From assembly GCF_003945765.1 (NCBI RefSeq), contig NZ_CP027712.1, forward strand, positions 6,510,001 to 6,574,000: a stretch of DNA of 64,000 nt, in the 5' to 3' direction. Of the stretch, positions 1 through 10,332 are shown piece after piece. Within the stretch, counting starts at the first letter, position 1. The number at the start of each line of letters is the position of its first letter. The notes below the pieces were generated by a model that was not told where the DNA came from, made no database searches, and saw only the letters and a list, made by a program, of their open reading frames with translations. A program made the position numbers and the translations under genes. The stretch comes from Pseudomonas chlororaphis subsp. chlororaphis (GTDB lineage: Bacteria; Pseudomonadota; Gammaproteobacteria; Pseudomonadales; Pseudomonadaceae).

Positions 1-22
1 CCTCGCTCCTACAGATCCAGCA

Positions 23-430
23 TTACTGGATGATCAGGTTATTGAACAGCAGGTCTTCCACCACCGGCTTGCCGGTTTCGTCGTTCATCACCTGCTGGGT
101 CTGCTTCAGGGCTTCCTGACGCAGTTTTTCCTTGGCTTCGACGTTGTTCATGGTTTCCGTGGTCTGCTGGGCGAACAGCGCCACCAGCTGGTTGCGGATC
201 AACGGCTCGTTGGCCTTCACCGCCTGGGCGGCGGCATCGCCGGTCACCCGCAGGGCGACGTCGGCCTTGTACACCTTGAGCTTCGGGCCACCATCCAGAC
301 CGTAGTTGCCCACGAACGGCGGGTTCAGGCTGATGTAACTGACTTTCGGTGCTTCGCCCTCTTTGGCTTCCTCGGCCATGGCTGCCATCGGCAGAGACAG
401 GGCCAGCATCAACATGATCCACGCTTTCAC
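23..430 (-). CDS. FliL-like flagellar basal body-associated protein, exported
   Basis: 135 residues. A cleavable-looking signal peptide covers about residues 1-19 (hydrophobic LMLALSLPMAAMA, then EEA), and the rest resembles the periplasmic FliL domain, which normally sits at the flagellar stator. FliL itself usually keeps an uncleaved N-terminal membrane anchor, so this looks like the second, stand-alone FliL-like protein of pseudomonads rather than the copy in the flagellar operon; no other flagellar gene is nearby. I chose the GTG start at 430 because AAGGAG lies just upstream on the minus strand and because the signal peptide begins directly there; an upstream ATG would add a charged segment before it. 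Role in motility is inferred from family only. Confidence 0.75.
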   Translation of the reverse strand: MKAWIMLMLALSLPMAAMAEEAKEGEAPKVSYISLNPPFVGNYGLDGGPKLKVYKADVALRVTGDAAAQAVKANEPLIRNQLVALFAQQTTETMNNVEAKEKLRQEALKQTQQVMNDETGKPVVEDLLFNNLIIQ

Positions 431-588
431 AATTCGCTCCTTATCCGGTAGGCGGTCTAGCATAAAGGCCCCTGCGCCTGTGCCCAAGCACAAAGCTTAT
501 GGCTGGCTATCAGGCCGGGGCATGCTCGTTGACCGCGTTATTCACCCACCTACACTTATCGGCCATCACTCCCAAAGGAATAGCCCTG

Positions 589-1566
589 ATGAAAGCCGTG
601 CTGTGCAAAGCCTTCGGCCCCGCCGAAACGCTGGTGCTGGAAGACGTCGCGAGTCCTGTGCCGAAGAAGAACGAAATCCTGCTGCAAGTGCACGCGGCCG
701 GGGTGAACTTCCCGGACACGCTGATCATCGAGGGCAAATACCAGTTCAAGCCGCCCTTCCCGTTCTCGCCCGGTGGCGAGGCCGCGGGGGTGGTCGGCGC
801 CGTCGGCGAGAAGGTCGGCCACCTCAAGGTCGGCGACCGGGTCATGGCGCTGACCGGCTGGGGCAGCTTTGCCGAGGAAGTAGCGGTACCGGGCTACAAC
901 GTGCTGCCGATTCCAGCGTCGATGGACTTCAACACCGCCGCCGCCTTCAGCATGACCTACGGCACCTCGATGCATGCCCTCAAGCAACGCGGCAACCTGC
1001 AGCCGGGTGAAACCCTGCTGGTGCTCGGCGCTTCCGGCGGTGTCGGCCTGGCGGCGGTGGAAATCGGCAAGGCCATGGGCGCCCGGGTCATCGCCGCCGC
1101 CAGCAGCGCCGAGAAACTCGCGGTGGCCAAGGCCGCCGGCGCCGACGAATTGATCAACTACAGCGAAACCAGCCTGAAGGACGAGATCAAGCGCCTGACC
1201 GACGGCCAGGGCGCCGATGTGATCTACGACCCGGTCGGCGGCGACCTGTTCGACCAGGCCATCCGCGCCATCGCCTGGAACGGCCGGCTGCTGGTGGTGG
1301 GTTTCGCCAGCGGGCGCATTCCCGAGCTGCCGGTCAACCTGGCGCTGCTCAAGGGCGCCGCGGTGATCGGCGTGTTCTGGGGTTCGTTCGCCCAGCGCCA
1401 GCCCCAGGACAACGCGGCGAACTTCCAGCAGCTGTTCGGCTGGTTCGCCGAAGGCAAGTTGAAACCGCTGGTCTCGCAGGTCTACCCGCTGAGCAACGCC
1501 GCCAGCGCCATCAATGATCTTGGCCAGCGCAAGGCGGTGGGCAAGGTGGTGGTCCAGGTTCGCTGA
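589..1566 (+). CDS. NADPH:quinone oxidoreductase family protein (medium-chain dehydrogenase/reductase)
   Basis: 325 residues, typical for zinc-free quinone oxidoreductases. The N-terminal GroES-like fold (about 1-120) is followed by a Rossmann domain with GASGGVGLAAVEIGK near residues 145-160, which binds NADPH. The zinc-ligand cysteines of alcohol dehydrogenases are absent, so a quinone or enone reductase role is more likely than alcohol oxidation. The ATG at 589 follows AAAGGAA; a longer reading to 499 lacks such a site. It stands alone, divergent from the FliL-like gene and followed by a repeat element. The physiological substrate cannot be told from sequence. Confidence 0.85.
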   Translation: MKAVLCKAFGPAETLVLEDVASPVPKKNEILLQVHAAGVNFPDTLIIEGKYQFKPPFPFSPGGEAAGVVGAVGEKVGHLKVGDRVMALTGWGSFAEEVAVPGYNVLPIPASMDFNTAAAFSMTYGTSMHALKQRGNLQPGETLLVLGASGGVGLAAVEIGKAMGARVIAAASSAEKLAVAKAAGADELINYSETSLKDEIKRLTDGQGADVIYDPVGGDLFDQAIRAIAWNGRLLVVGFASGRIPELPVNLALLKGAAVIGVFWGSFAQRQPQDNAANFQQLFGWFAEGKLKPLVSQVYPLSNAASAINDLGQRKAVGKVVVQVR

Positions 1567-1582
1567 ATCCCTTCTGCTTTAT

Positions 1583-1646
1583 AGAAGCTTGCTCGCGATA
1601 ACGGGCTGACCGTCAGCCGCAACGGCGACTCGCGAGCAAGCGCTCT
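1583..1646. repeat. REP-like palindromic element
   Basis: Imperfect inverted repeat with outer arms 1583-1598 (core CTTGCTCGCGA) and 1630-1646, and a perfect inner hairpin GGCTGAC/GTCAGCC at 1604-1618. This is the GCTTGCTCGCGA-type extragenic palindrome common in Pseudomonas. It sits after the quinone oxidoreductase gene. Confidence 0.75.
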
Positions 1647-1701
1647 TCTCCCCAACCGCAGCCGCCGGCACCAGAAACGCCCCCTACTTGTCTTTAAGCG
1701 A

Positions 1702-1721
1702 CATGTTCGTAAAAGAACATG
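1702..1721. promoter_or_regulatory. Putative GlpR operator upstream of glpT
   Basis: CATGTTC (1702-1708) and GAACATG (1715-1721) form a perfect inverted repeat spaced by six bases. It closely resembles the enterobacterial GlpR operator (ATGTTCG..CGAACAT type) and lies about 110 bp upstream of glpT, where glycerol-3-phosphate control is expected. Confidence 0.6.
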
Positions 1722-1766
1722 CAAATGCTCCAGCGTTGCGTGCTCCCAGATAAGATGCAGTGCTAT

Positions 1767-1780
1767 TTTCGGTAACGAAA
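1767..1780. promoter_or_regulatory. Second putative GlpR half-site pair upstream of glpT
   Basis: TTTCG (1767-1771), GTAA, CGAAA (1776-1780) is a perfect short inverted repeat matching the core of the same operator type. Its centre lies about 62 bp from the centre of the first site, roughly six helical turns. Confidence 0.45.
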
Positions 1781-1828
1781 CTGTAACATTCGCATCCGCA
1801 GTCAAAACAAGAAATTTGGAGCTCTTGA

Positions 1829-3178
1829 ATGTTTGCTTTCTTTCGACCTGCCGCACATCAGGCGCCCCTGCCTGACGAAAAAATAGACAGTACCTACCGC
1901 CGCCTGCGCTGGCAGATCTTCGCCGGGATCTTCATCGGCTACGCCGGCTACTACCTGCTGCGCAAGAACTTCTCCCTGGCCATGCCGTACCTGATCGAAG
2001 AGGGTTACACCCGCGGTCAGCTGGGCCTGGCCATGTCGGCGATCGCCATCGCCTACGGCCTGTCCAAGTTCCTCATGGGCCTGGTGTCCGACCGCTCCAA
2101 CCCGCGCTACTTCCTGCCCTTCGGACTGCTGGTGTCGGCCGGGGTGATGTTCATTTTCGGTTTCGCACCCTGGGCCACGTCCAGCGTGACCATGATGTTC
2201 ATCCTGCTGTTCATCAACGGCTGGGCCCAGGGCATGGGCTGGCCGCCAAGCGGACGGACCATGGTGCACTGGTGGTCGCAGAAGGAACGCGGCGGCGTGG
2301 TTTCGGTATGGAACGTGGCGCACAACGTCGGCGGCGGCCTGATCGGCCCGCTGTTCCTGCTCGGCATGGGCTGGTTCAACGACTGGCACGCGGCGTTCTA
2401 CGTCCCGGCCGCCGTGGCACTGATGGTGGCGCTGTTCGCCTTCGTCACCATGCGCGACACCCCGCAATCGGTTGGCCTGCCGCCGATCGAGAAGTACAAG
2501 AACGACTACCCGGAAGGCTACGACGCCAGCCACGAAGAAGAATTCAGCGCCAAGGAAATCTTCGTCAAATACGTGCTGCGCAACAAAATGCTCTGGTACA
2601 TCGCCATGGCCAACGTCTTCGTCTACCTGCTGCGCTATGGCGTACTGGACTGGGCGCCGACCTACCTCAAGGAAGCCAAGCACTTCACCGTGGATAAAAC
2701 CTCGTGGGCGTACTTCTTCTACGAATGGGCGGGGATCCCGGGCACGCTGCTGTGCGGCTGGATGTCAGACAAGATCTTCCGCGGCAACCGTGGCCTGACC
2801 GGCATGGTGTTCATGGCCCTGGTGACCGTGGCGACCCTGGTGTACTGGCTGAACCCGGCCGGCAACCCGACCATCGACATGATCGCGCTGTTCTCCATCG
2901 GTTTCCTGATCTATGGCCCGGTGATGCTGATCGGCCTGCAGGCCCTGGAACTGGCGCCGAAGAAAGCCGCCGGCACCGCCGCGGGCTTCACCGGTCTGTT
3001 CGGCTATTTGGGTGGTTCGGTCGCGGCCAGCGCGGCGATGGGCTACACCGTGGACCATTTCGGCTGGGACGGCGGTTTTGTCCTGCTGGTAGGCGCCTGC
3101 CTGCTGTCGATGGCCTTCCTGGCTCCGACCTTGTGGCATAAACAGGTCGCCAGCCAGAGTCGCGAAGCCATTGCTTAG
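1829..3178 (+). CDS. glpT: Glycerol-3-phosphate:phosphate antiporter GlpT
   Basis: 449 residues, against about 452 for the E. coli protein. It is a 12-helix major facilitator of the organophosphate:Pi antiporter family that imports glycerol-3-phosphate across the inner membrane in exchange for phosphate. The N-terminal [16 protein letters not shown] segment carries the family's substrate-binding arginine in helix 1, and [16 protein letters not shown] is the conserved loop after helix 3. No other glp gene is next to it; control by GlpR is suggested by the two operator-like palindromes upstream. Its stop codon overlaps that of the convergent ChaC gene by four bases. Confidence 0.95.
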   Translation: MFAFFRPAAHQAPLPDEKIDSTYRRLRWQIFAGIFIGYAGYYLLRKNFSLAMPYLIEEGYTRGQLGLAMSAIAIAYGLSKFLMGLVSDRSNPRYFLPFGLLVSAGVMFIFGFAPWATSSVTMMFILLFINGWAQGMGWPPSGRTMVHWWSQKERGGVVSVWNVAHNVGGGLIGPLFLLGMGWFNDWHAAFYVPAAVALMVALFAFVTMRDTPQSVGLPPIEKYKNDYPEGYDASHEEEFSAKEIFVKYVLRNKMLWYIAMANVFVYLLRYGVLDWAPTYLKEAKHFTVDKTSWAYFFYEWAGIPGTLLCGWMSDKIFRGNRGLTGMVFMALVTVATLVYWLNPAGNPTIDMIALFSIGFLIYGPVMLIGLQALELAPKKAAGTAAGFTGLFGYLGGSVAASAAMGYTVDHFGWDGGFVLLVGACLLSMAFLAPTLWHKQVASQSREAIA

Positions 3179-3822
3179 TGGGTGGCTGACTTACAGCGCT
3201 TGAGCCGCGCCTCCAGATTACGGTCTGGCATGGCGTGGCTACGCAGGGCGTGCACGGTCTGCTCGACATAATCGCGAGTGGTGCCGTAGCGCCCGCAGGC
3301 GTTTTCAAATACCTGGCTCAGCACATGGTCCGGCAGGTTGCCGGCATAGCTGGGCAGGTGTCGCTCCAGAACGAACCCCAGGGCCTGAACCCGGCTACCG
3401 TCTTCGAGGCGGCAGTTGAGCCAGTGCGGGCGATAGGACGGGTATGGCATCTCGCGCTGCCACAGCGCATACAGCGAGGTTTCCAGCTGCTCTTGCGGCA
3501 GACGGTAGGCGAAGCCGCTGCAGGAACCGCCACGATCCAGGCCAAAGACCAGCCCCGGCTTCTCCGGCGTGCCACGGTGTTCGTGGGACCACAGGTACAG
3601 ACCGCGATGGTAGCCATGCACCCGCCCGCGCATGCGCTCGACCGCCGAACATTCAGGGCGCCAGATCAGCGAACCGTAGGCAAACAGCCAGACCGGCCCG
3701 CCCTTGTGGCGCGCCATGGTGGACTGCATCGAGCTGAGAAGCTGTTCGTGGGTGAGCTGCGGCCCCAGGTCGAGCCGCGGAGGGTAAGCCAGATTCAAAA
3801 AACTGGATTCTATGGCTGTCAT
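3175..3822 (-). CDS. ChaC-type gamma-glutamylcyclotransferase
   Basis: 215 residues. ChaC enzymes cleave cytosolic glutathione to 5-oxoproline and Cys-Gly. The family start motif is clear in [13 protein letters not shown] (about residues 46-58), which forms the substrate-binding YGSL loop, and the typical [20 protein letters not shown] segment follows. I prefer the ATG at 3822; it has only a weak ribosome binding site, and a TTG further upstream (3888) is possible. The gene converges on glpT with a four-base overlap, so read-through in either direction would produce antisense RNA. Confidence 0.88.
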   Translation of the reverse strand: MTAIESSFLNLAYPPRLDLGPQLTHEQLLSSMQSTMARHKGGPVWLFAYGSLIWRPECSAVERMRGRVHGYHRGLYLWSHEHRGTPEKPGLVFGLDRGGSCSGFAYRLPQEQLETSLYALWQREMPYPSYRPHWLNCRLEDGSRVQALGFVLERHLPSYAGNLPDHVLSQVFENACGRYGTTRDYVEQTVHALRSHAMPDRNLEARLKRCKSATH

Positions 3823-3963
3823 GGCGAATAGCGTTCGGCTCCCCGCGTATAAAGAATTACTTAATAGAACGCACGGCTGTAACTCCAAGACACATATGTT
3901 TCAAGGCAAGTTAAGTGCCATCGAAGAGTTTTAACTTTCAATAATGCGTGACATATAACCTAC

Positions 3964-3991
3964 CGGCATTTATCTAATTAAATAAATACCG
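3964..3991 (-). terminator. AT-rich hairpin downstream of the ubiD/reductase operon
   Basis: CGGCATTTAT (3964-3973) pairs with ATAAATACCG (3982-3991) with one mismatch. It lies after the stop of the reductase gene and before ChaC's promoter region, the place for a terminator, but it lacks a G+C-rich stem. The rest of 3823-4034 shows nothing else. Confidence 0.3.
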
Positions 3992-4034
3992 ATGGGCTAT
4001 ATAGGAAGTTATAACGAGGGACAGCCCCGAGAAC

Positions 4035-5003
4035 TCAGGACCGAGGAGCGTAGGCAAATACATCCGCGCGCATCTGATGCGCATCCATGCCCGCTTCGAC
4101 CAGCGCGTCGAGGGTCGCGTAAATCATCGCTGGCGAGCCGCTGGCATAGACATGCACCGCCGACAGGTCGGCAATGTCCTCGCTCACCGCCTCGTGCAGC
4201 ATGCCGCAGCGCCCTTCCCAGCCACAGAGGTCGCTGACCACCTTGTGCAGGAACAGGTTGGGCAGCTTCTTCCATTCGTCCCAGTGTTCGATCTGGTAGA
4301 AGTCGTCCGGTCGGCGCACACCCCAGTACAGGTGCACCGGGTATTTGAAGCCCTTGGCCCGGCAATGCTCGATCAGGCTGTGCATCTGCGCCATGCCGGT
4401 ACCGGCGGCGATCAGCACCAGCGGCCCGTCCGGCAGCTCGGCCAGGTGGGTATCGCCAAACGGCAGCTCGACGCGCACGTTGCCATTGCGCTGCAACTGT
4501 TCGATCAGGCTTTGTGCACTGCTTTCGCGCACCAGTACGTGCAGCTCCAGCTCACGCCCGGCATGCGGCGCCGAGGCCAGGGAGAATGCCGACTTCTCGC
4601 CATTCTCCCGCTCGAGCATCAGGTACTGGCCAGCGTGATAACGCGGTGGCTTGCCTGCGGGCGCCCGCAGGCAGACCCGCCAGACATCGCCGCCGACTTC
4701 CAGACACTCGGTGACCTGACACGACAGACTGCGCACCGGCAGTTCTCCCAGCGCAAGGACGCCATCCCACAGCACGATGCAGTCTTCCAGCGGCTCTGCA
4801 ATGCAAGTGTAGAACTCGCCATGATCGCGCACATCGCCGGCCTGCAGGACACGGCCCTCCACCAGCAGGGCGCAGCACACATGACAGTTGCCATTGCGGC
4901 AGCTTTGCGGGCATTCATAGCCCAGGCGCCGCGCCGCATCGAGAATCCGCTCGCCGGGCAGCGTCTCAAGCACCGCTCCGGAGGGCTGCAAGGTTACACG
5001 CAT
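4035..5003 (-). CDS. Ferredoxin-NAD(P)H reductase fusion (CDP-6-deoxy-delta-3,4-glucoseen reductase-like)
   Basis: 322 residues. An N-terminal plant-type 2Fe-2S ferredoxin domain holds the ligands in ECPQSCRNGNCHVCC and a distal YTC; a flavin-binding domain follows (YHAGQYLMLE, FSLAS near the middle) and then an NAD(P)H-binding domain with IAAGTGMAQMHSLIEH. Such proteins pass electrons from NAD(P)H through flavin to the iron-sulfur centre. The annotation borrowed from the ascarylose pathway is by homology only; no dideoxysugar genes are present here. The ATG at 5003 overlaps the ubiD stop as TGATG, so the two are translationally coupled, suggesting a role related to UbiD or its flavin cofactor. 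A TTG one codon upstream is an alternative start. Confidence 0.85.
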   Translation of the reverse strand: MRVTLQPSGAVLETLPGERILDAARRLGYECPQSCRNGNCHVCCALLVEGRVLQAGDVRDHGEFYTCIAEPLEDCIVLWDGVLALGELPVRSLSCQVTECLEVGGDVWRVCLRAPAGKPPRYHAGQYLMLERENGEKSAFSLASAPHAGRELELHVLVRESSAQSLIEQLQRNGNVRVELPFGDTHLAELPDGPLVLIAAGTGMAQMHSLIEHCRAKGFKYPVHLYWGVRRPDDFYQIEHWDEWKKLPNLFLHKVVSDLCGWEGRCGMLHEAVSEDIADLSAVHVYASGSPAMIYATLDALVEAGMDAHQMRADVFAYAPRS

Positions 5004-6469
5004 CAATCTATTCCTAACTGATTCCAGATGGCATCGATCCGGCGGGTCACTGCCTCATCCTTGACGATCACCCGGCCCCACTCGCGGGTGGTTTCACCGG
5101 GCCATTTATGCGTGGCATCGAGCCCCATCTTCGAGCCCAGGCCGGAGACCGGCGAGGCGAAGTCGAGGTAGTCGATCGGCGTGTTATCGATCATCACCGT
5201 ATCGCGCTTGGGGTCCATGCGCGTGGTAATGGCCCAGATCACGTCGTTCCAGTCGCGCGCGTTGATATCGTCGTCAGTGACGATAACGAACTTGGTGTAC
5301 ATGAACTGTCGCAAAAACGACCAGACACCGAGCATTACCCGCTTGGCGTGGCCGGGGTACTGCTTCTTCATGGTCACCACCGCCATGCGGTACGAGCAGC
5401 CTTCGGGCGGCAGGTAGAAGTCGGTGATTTCCGGGAACTGTTTTTGCAGGATAGGCACGAACACTTCGTTCAGCGCCACGCCGAGAATCGCCGGCTCATC
5501 CGGCGGACGGCCGGTGTAGGTGCTGTGGTAGATCGGCTTGATCCGGTGGGTGATGCGCTCGACGGTGAACACCGGGAAGCTGTCGACTTCGTTGTAGTAG
5601 CCAGTGTGGTCGCCATACGGGCCTTCATCGGCCATCTCGCCCGGATGGATCACCCCTTCCAGGATGATTTCCGCGGTGGCCGGCACTTGCAGGTCGTTGC
5701 CGCGGCATTTCACCAGCTCGGTGCGGTTGCCCCGCAACAGGCCGGCGAAGGCGTATTCGGAGAGGCTGTCCGGCACCGGCGTCACGGCGCCGAGGATGGT
5801 CGCCGGATCGGCGCCCAGGGCCACGGACACCGGGAACGGCTGGCCCGGGTGTTTCTCGCACCATTCGCGGTAATCCAGCGCGCCGCCACGGTGGCTCAAC
5901 CAGCGCATGATCACCTTGTTGCGGCCGATCACCTGCTGGCGATAGATACCGAGGTTCTGCCGGTCCTTGTTCGGCCCCTTGGTGACGGTCAGGCCCCAGG
6001 TGATCAGCGGGCCGACATCGCCCGGCCAGCAGGTCTGCACCGGCAGCATCGCCAGGTCGACGTCATCGCCTTCGATGACCACTTCCTGGCAGATGGCATC
6101 CTTGACGACTTTTGGCGCCATGGAAATGATCTTGCGAAAGATCGGCAGCTTGGACCAGGCATCCTTGAGCCCCTTGGGCGGCTCGGGCTCCTTGAGGAAC
6201 GCCAGCAGCTTGCCGATTTCCCGCAGTTCGCTGACCGCCTCGGCACCCATGCCCAGCGCCACGCGCTCCGGGGTGCCGAACAGGTTGCCCAGCACCGGAA
6301 TGTCGTAGCCGGTGGGGTTTTCAAACAACAGGGCCGGACCTTTGGCACGCAAGGTGCGATCGCAGACCTCGGTCATTTCCAGCACTGGGGACACCGGAAC
6401 CTGGATGCGCTTGAGTTCGCCGCGCTGTTCCAGACCGCTGATAAAGTCGCGCAAGTCGCGATACTGCAT
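5003..6469 (-). CDS. ubiD: 4-hydroxy-3-polyprenylbenzoate decarboxylase UbiD
   Basis: 488 residues, the normal UbiD length. The enzyme removes the carboxyl group of 4-hydroxy-3-polyprenylbenzoate in ubiquinone synthesis, using prenylated FMN made by UbiX. The sequence starts with the typical [21 protein letters not shown] and contains the conserved [10 protein letters not shown] and the E-D-E region that places the cofactor. GAGG precedes the ATG. It is downstream of rho with a terminator between, and couples to the ferredoxin-reductase gene at its 3' end. Confidence 0.97.
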   Translation of the reverse strand: MQYRDLRDFISGLEQRGELKRIQVPVSPVLEMTEVCDRTLRAKGPALLFENPTGYDIPVLGNLFGTPERVALGMGAEAVSELREIGKLLAFLKEPEPPKGLKDAWSKLPIFRKIISMAPKVVKDAICQEVVIEGDDVDLAMLPVQTCWPGDVGPLITWGLTVTKGPNKDRQNLGIYRQQVIGRNKVIMRWLSHRGGALDYREWCEKHPGQPFPVSVALGADPATILGAVTPVPDSLSEYAFAGLLRGNRTELVKCRGNDLQVPATAEIILEGVIHPGEMADEGPYGDHTGYYNEVDSFPVFTVERITHRIKPIYHSTYTGRPPDEPAILGVALNEVFVPILQKQFPEITDFYLPPEGCSYRMAVVTMKKQYPGHAKRVMLGVWSFLRQFMYTKFVIVTDDDINARDWNDVIWAITTRMDPKRDTVMIDNTPIDYLDFASPVSGLGSKMGLDATHKWPGETTREWGRVIVKDEAVTRRIDAIWNQLGID

Positions 6470-6570
6470 GCGTGAGCCTCGTTTTGGCCGTGGCGTTCGG
6501 GGCTGGCAGTTTAGCGCCGAACCCGACTGTTCAGAACAGTGAACTGCCGTTCATCAATAATCAGATAGCA

Positions 6571-6594
6571 AAAAGCCGGGTTTCCCCGGCTTTT
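6571..6594 (-). terminator. Intrinsic terminator after rho
   Basis: GCCGGG (6575-6580) and CCCGGC (6585-6590) form a stem with a four-base loop, flanked by A and T runs. On the minus strand the stem is followed by TTTTTGC, ending rho transcription before ubiD. Confidence 0.85.
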
Positions 6595-6609
6595 GCGGTC
6601 CCGCTCGAC

Positions 6610-7869
<1,260 letters not shown>

Positions 7870-8066
7870 ATAGGAATGACGTAATCATTTATGGAGGGGG
7901 GAAATTAAGCTTTTGGCTTAATGATGCCGCGCCGCGGAGAAGGCGACAGGATCGCGTACTTATTCGAAAAGGAGAGCGTCGGCGACGGCTTGCAGGGGGC
8001 AGAGGAGAAACCAGTGCGGGGCCGAATGTAACACCTGAGTTTCTGAGCGTCTAGCCCTGAATAATG
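7870..8066 (-). promoter_or_regulatory. rho leader / promoter region
   Basis: About 200 bases between the trxA terminator and the rho start with no coding sequence. Rho genes are known to be autoregulated by Rho-dependent attenuation in such leaders. I see no clear structure that proves it here, so the assignment is inference from position. Confidence 0.4.
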
Positions 8067-8096
8067 AAAAAGCCCCGCTATTTACGGGGCTTTTTT
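8067..8096 (-). terminator. Intrinsic terminator after trxA
   Basis: AAAAAGCCCCG (8067-8077) pairs with CGGGGCTTTTT (8085-8095) around a short loop, with a T run following on both strands. It ends trxA transcription on the minus strand ahead of rho. Confidence 0.88.
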
Positions 8097-8116
8097 GATG
8101 CGATTTACAACGACGC

Positions 8117-8446
8117 TTAGATGTTGGCGTCGAGGAAAGCAGCCAGTTGCGACTTGGACAGTGCGCCGACCTTGGTGGCTTCGACGTTGCCGTTCTTGAA
8201 CAGCATCAGCGTCGGGATACCACGCACGCCATGCTTGGCCGGGGTTTCCTGGTTTTCGTCGATGTTCAGCTTGGCAACGGTCAGCTTGCCTTTGTAGGTT
8301 TCAGCGATTTCGTCCAGGACCGGAGCGATCATTTTGCATGGGCCGCACCACTCAGCCCAGTAGTCGACCAGTACAGCGCCTTCGGCCTTGAGTACGTCAG
8401 CCTCGAAGCTAGCGTCGCTAACGTGTTTGATAAGATCGCTGCTCAT
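8117..8446 (-). CDS. trxA: Thioredoxin 1
   Basis: 109 residues. Classic cytosolic thioredoxin with the redox-active WCGPC motif (about residues 32-36), the cis-proline in RGIPTL, and the buried aspartate of the DYWAEW segment. It reduces protein disulfides, passing electrons from thioredoxin reductase. GGAG precedes the ATG. It has its own terminator, so it is separate from rho despite the shared orientation. Confidence 0.98.
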   Translation of the reverse strand: MSSDLIKHVSDASFEADVLKAEGAVLVDYWAEWCGPCKMIAPVLDEIAETYKGKLTVAKLNIDENQETPAKHGVRGIPTLMLFKNGNVEATKVGALSKSQLAAFLDANI

Positions 8447-8572
8447 GGAAGTCTCCAGGTTGTAAGCAAAAAAACGTGGCCCATCATAGCCGCCCTTCCC
8501 GCGTTCAGGAAGCCGGAGTTGATTGACTCTCGCTATGGTGCCCGATGAATTTGGGTATAGCTCAACTGGAAA

Positions 8573-9271
8573 CTATGCGGGGGTGACGAAGGCGATTCCG
8601 GTGCGCAGGGCCGCGCCGCGCACATGCTCCTGCATGGCCTTCTGCGCCGCCCCAGAGGCATGCCGGGCCAGCCCGCGGAGGATCTTGCGGTGCTCCTGCC
8701 AGGTTTCCATGGCCCGCTCGGGCCGGATGAACGGTAGTTTCTGGCTCTCCAGGAAGATCTCGGCGCTGGTGCTGAGAATGCTCACCATTGCCTGATTGCC
8801 GCTGGCTTGCAGGATCTTCTGGTGAAACTCGAAATCCAGCCGCGCCGCCGCTTCGAAATCCGCCGCCCGCAGCTCGTTGCGCATGGCCTCGACATTATCC
8901 TGCAGCGCATCCAGCTCATCTGCGGTCAGGGTCACGGCCGCCAGCCCCGCGGCGAAGCCTTCCAGGGCGTAGCGCAATTGGAAGATATCCGTCGGCGACG
9001 CCTGGGCCGCGAACGGCCAGCTCAGCCCCGCGCCATTGACCGGCGATTCCGCGGCCTGCACGAACACGCCTTTGCCGGGCTGCACGCTGATCACCCCCAA
9101 GGCGCTCAAGGACGACAGCGCCTCGCGCAATGAAGCCCGACTGACCCCCAGTTGCACGGCCAGATCGCGCTGCGACGGCAGTGCATCGCCCGGGCCGAAG
9201 CCGCGCTCGTTGATCAATTGGCGGATGGCTTGCAGCGCCACCTCGGGTACGGCGCGGGAGATCGAGTTCAT
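8573..9271 (-). CDS. FadR-subfamily GntR transcriptional regulator
   Basis: 232 residues. An N-terminal winged helix-turn-helix (about 10-75, with PSQRDLAVQLGVSRASLREAL and GVISVQPGKGVFV) is followed by an all-helical FCD ligand domain (about 95-215), whose metal-binding histidines fit the D-E-FH and H-R-H positions. It is transcribed away from the amino-acid ABC importer and probably controls it and itself. The divergent region holds a 15-base near-palindrome that is a candidate operator. The effector, probably an organic or amino acid, is unknown. Confidence 0.88.
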   Translation of the reverse strand: MNSISRAVPEVALQAIRQLINERGFGPGDALPSQRDLAVQLGVSRASLREALSSLSALGVISVQPGKGVFVQAAESPVNGAGLSWPFAAQASPTDIFQLRYALEGFAAGLAAVTLTADELDALQDNVEAMRNELRAADFEAAARLDFEFHQKILQASGNQAMVSILSTSAEIFLESQKLPFIRPERAMETWQEHRKILRGLARHASGAAQKAMQEHVRGAALRTGIAFVTPA

Positions 9272-9397
9272 AGAATGCAGGCTGGCCGGTCCAGGAAAAG
9301 GCTAGTTGTAAAGCTATTCGCCGAGCCCGGCAAGTCGTGCCCCAAGGGGGTTCGGGCGCCTCTCCGGACGCTCGATAAGGGGGCAGAAACGCCATCA

Positions 9398-9412
9398 ACT
9401 GTTCAGACCAGT
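9398..9412. promoter_or_regulatory. Candidate GntR operator in the divergent region
   Basis: ACTGTTCAGACCAGT is palindromic apart from one mismatched pair and the centre base. It lies midway between the divergent gntR and ABC importer genes. Its fit to the loose TnGTnnnACnA-type sites of FadR-family regulators is only partial. Confidence 0.4.
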
Positions 9413-9525
9413 AAGACCGAAGGACGCCAGCAAAACCCGGCGCTCCAGGGCTTTTTCCGGCGTTTGGCACGGGCTGTGCTGTGTCGCTGCGCAGAAATCA
9501 CTTCCCGTGAATCCGGAGATTTGCC

Positions 9526-10311
9526 ATGACCAAGCGTTTCAGCGCCCTGCTCTCTGCCCTGTTTGCCAGTCTGATGCTGAGTCAGACGCCCGCCCACGCC
9601 AGCGGCCTGGACGATGTCGTCGCCCGTGGCACCCTCAAGGTGGCCGTGCCCCAGGATTTCCCACCCTTCGGCTCGGTCGGTCCGGACATGAAACCCCGCG
9701 GCCTGGATATCGACACCGCGAAACTGCTGGCCGACCAGCTCAAGGTCAAGCTCGAACTGACCCCGGTCAACAGCACCAACCGCATTCCGTTCCTGACCAC
9801 CGGCAAGGTCGACCTGGTGATCTCCAGCCTCGGCAAAAACCCGGAGCGCGAGAAGGTCATCGACTTCTCCCAGGCCTACGCGCCCTTCTACCTGGCAGTA
9901 TTCGGCCCACCCGAAGCACCAGTCGCCACCCTCGACGATCTCAAGGGCAAGACCATCAGCGTCACCCGTGGCGCCATCGAAGACATCGAATTGACCGCCG
10001 TGGCCCCGCAAGGCGTGACCATCAAGCGCTTCGAGGACAACAACTCGACCATCGCCGCCTACCTGGCCGGCCAGGTCGACCTGATCGCCAGCGGCAACGT
10101 GGTGATGGTCGCCATCAGCGAGCGCAACCCGAAACGCATCCCGGCGATGAAGGTCAAGCTCAAGGATTCCCCGGTCTATGTCGGTGTGAACAAGAACCAG
10201 CCGGAGCTGCTGGACAAGGTCAACCAGATCCTCACCACCGCCAAGGCCGACGGCAGCCTGGAAAAGAACGCCCAGCTGTGGCTCAAGCAGCCATTGCCGG
10301 CTGGCCTCTGA
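9526..10311 (+). CDS. Amino-acid ABC transporter substrate-binding protein
   Basis: 261 residues. A signal peptide of about 25 residues (FSALLSALFASLMLSQTPAHA) exports it to the periplasm. The mature part is a bacterial type 3 solute-binding domain for polar amino acids: GTLKVAVPQDFPPFGS at its start, GLDIDTAKLLADQL, and TGKVDLVISSLGKNPEREKVIDFS. First gene of a four-gene importer operon (next start 22 bases on). The substrate cannot be fixed from the sequence. Confidence 0.93.
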   Translation: MTKRFSALLSALFASLMLSQTPAHASGLDDVVARGTLKVAVPQDFPPFGSVGPDMKPRGLDIDTAKLLADQLKVKLELTPVNSTNRIPFLTTGKVDLVISSLGKNPEREKVIDFSQAYAPFYLAVFGPPEAPVATLDDLKGKTISVTRGAIEDIELTAVAPQGVTIKRFEDNNSTIAAYLAGQVDLIASGNVVMVAISERNPKRIPAMKVKLKDSPVYVGVNKNQPELLDKVNQILTTAKADGSLEKNAQLWLKQPLPAGL

Positions 10312-10332
10312 TCGCGGTCGCGGAGGTTATCC

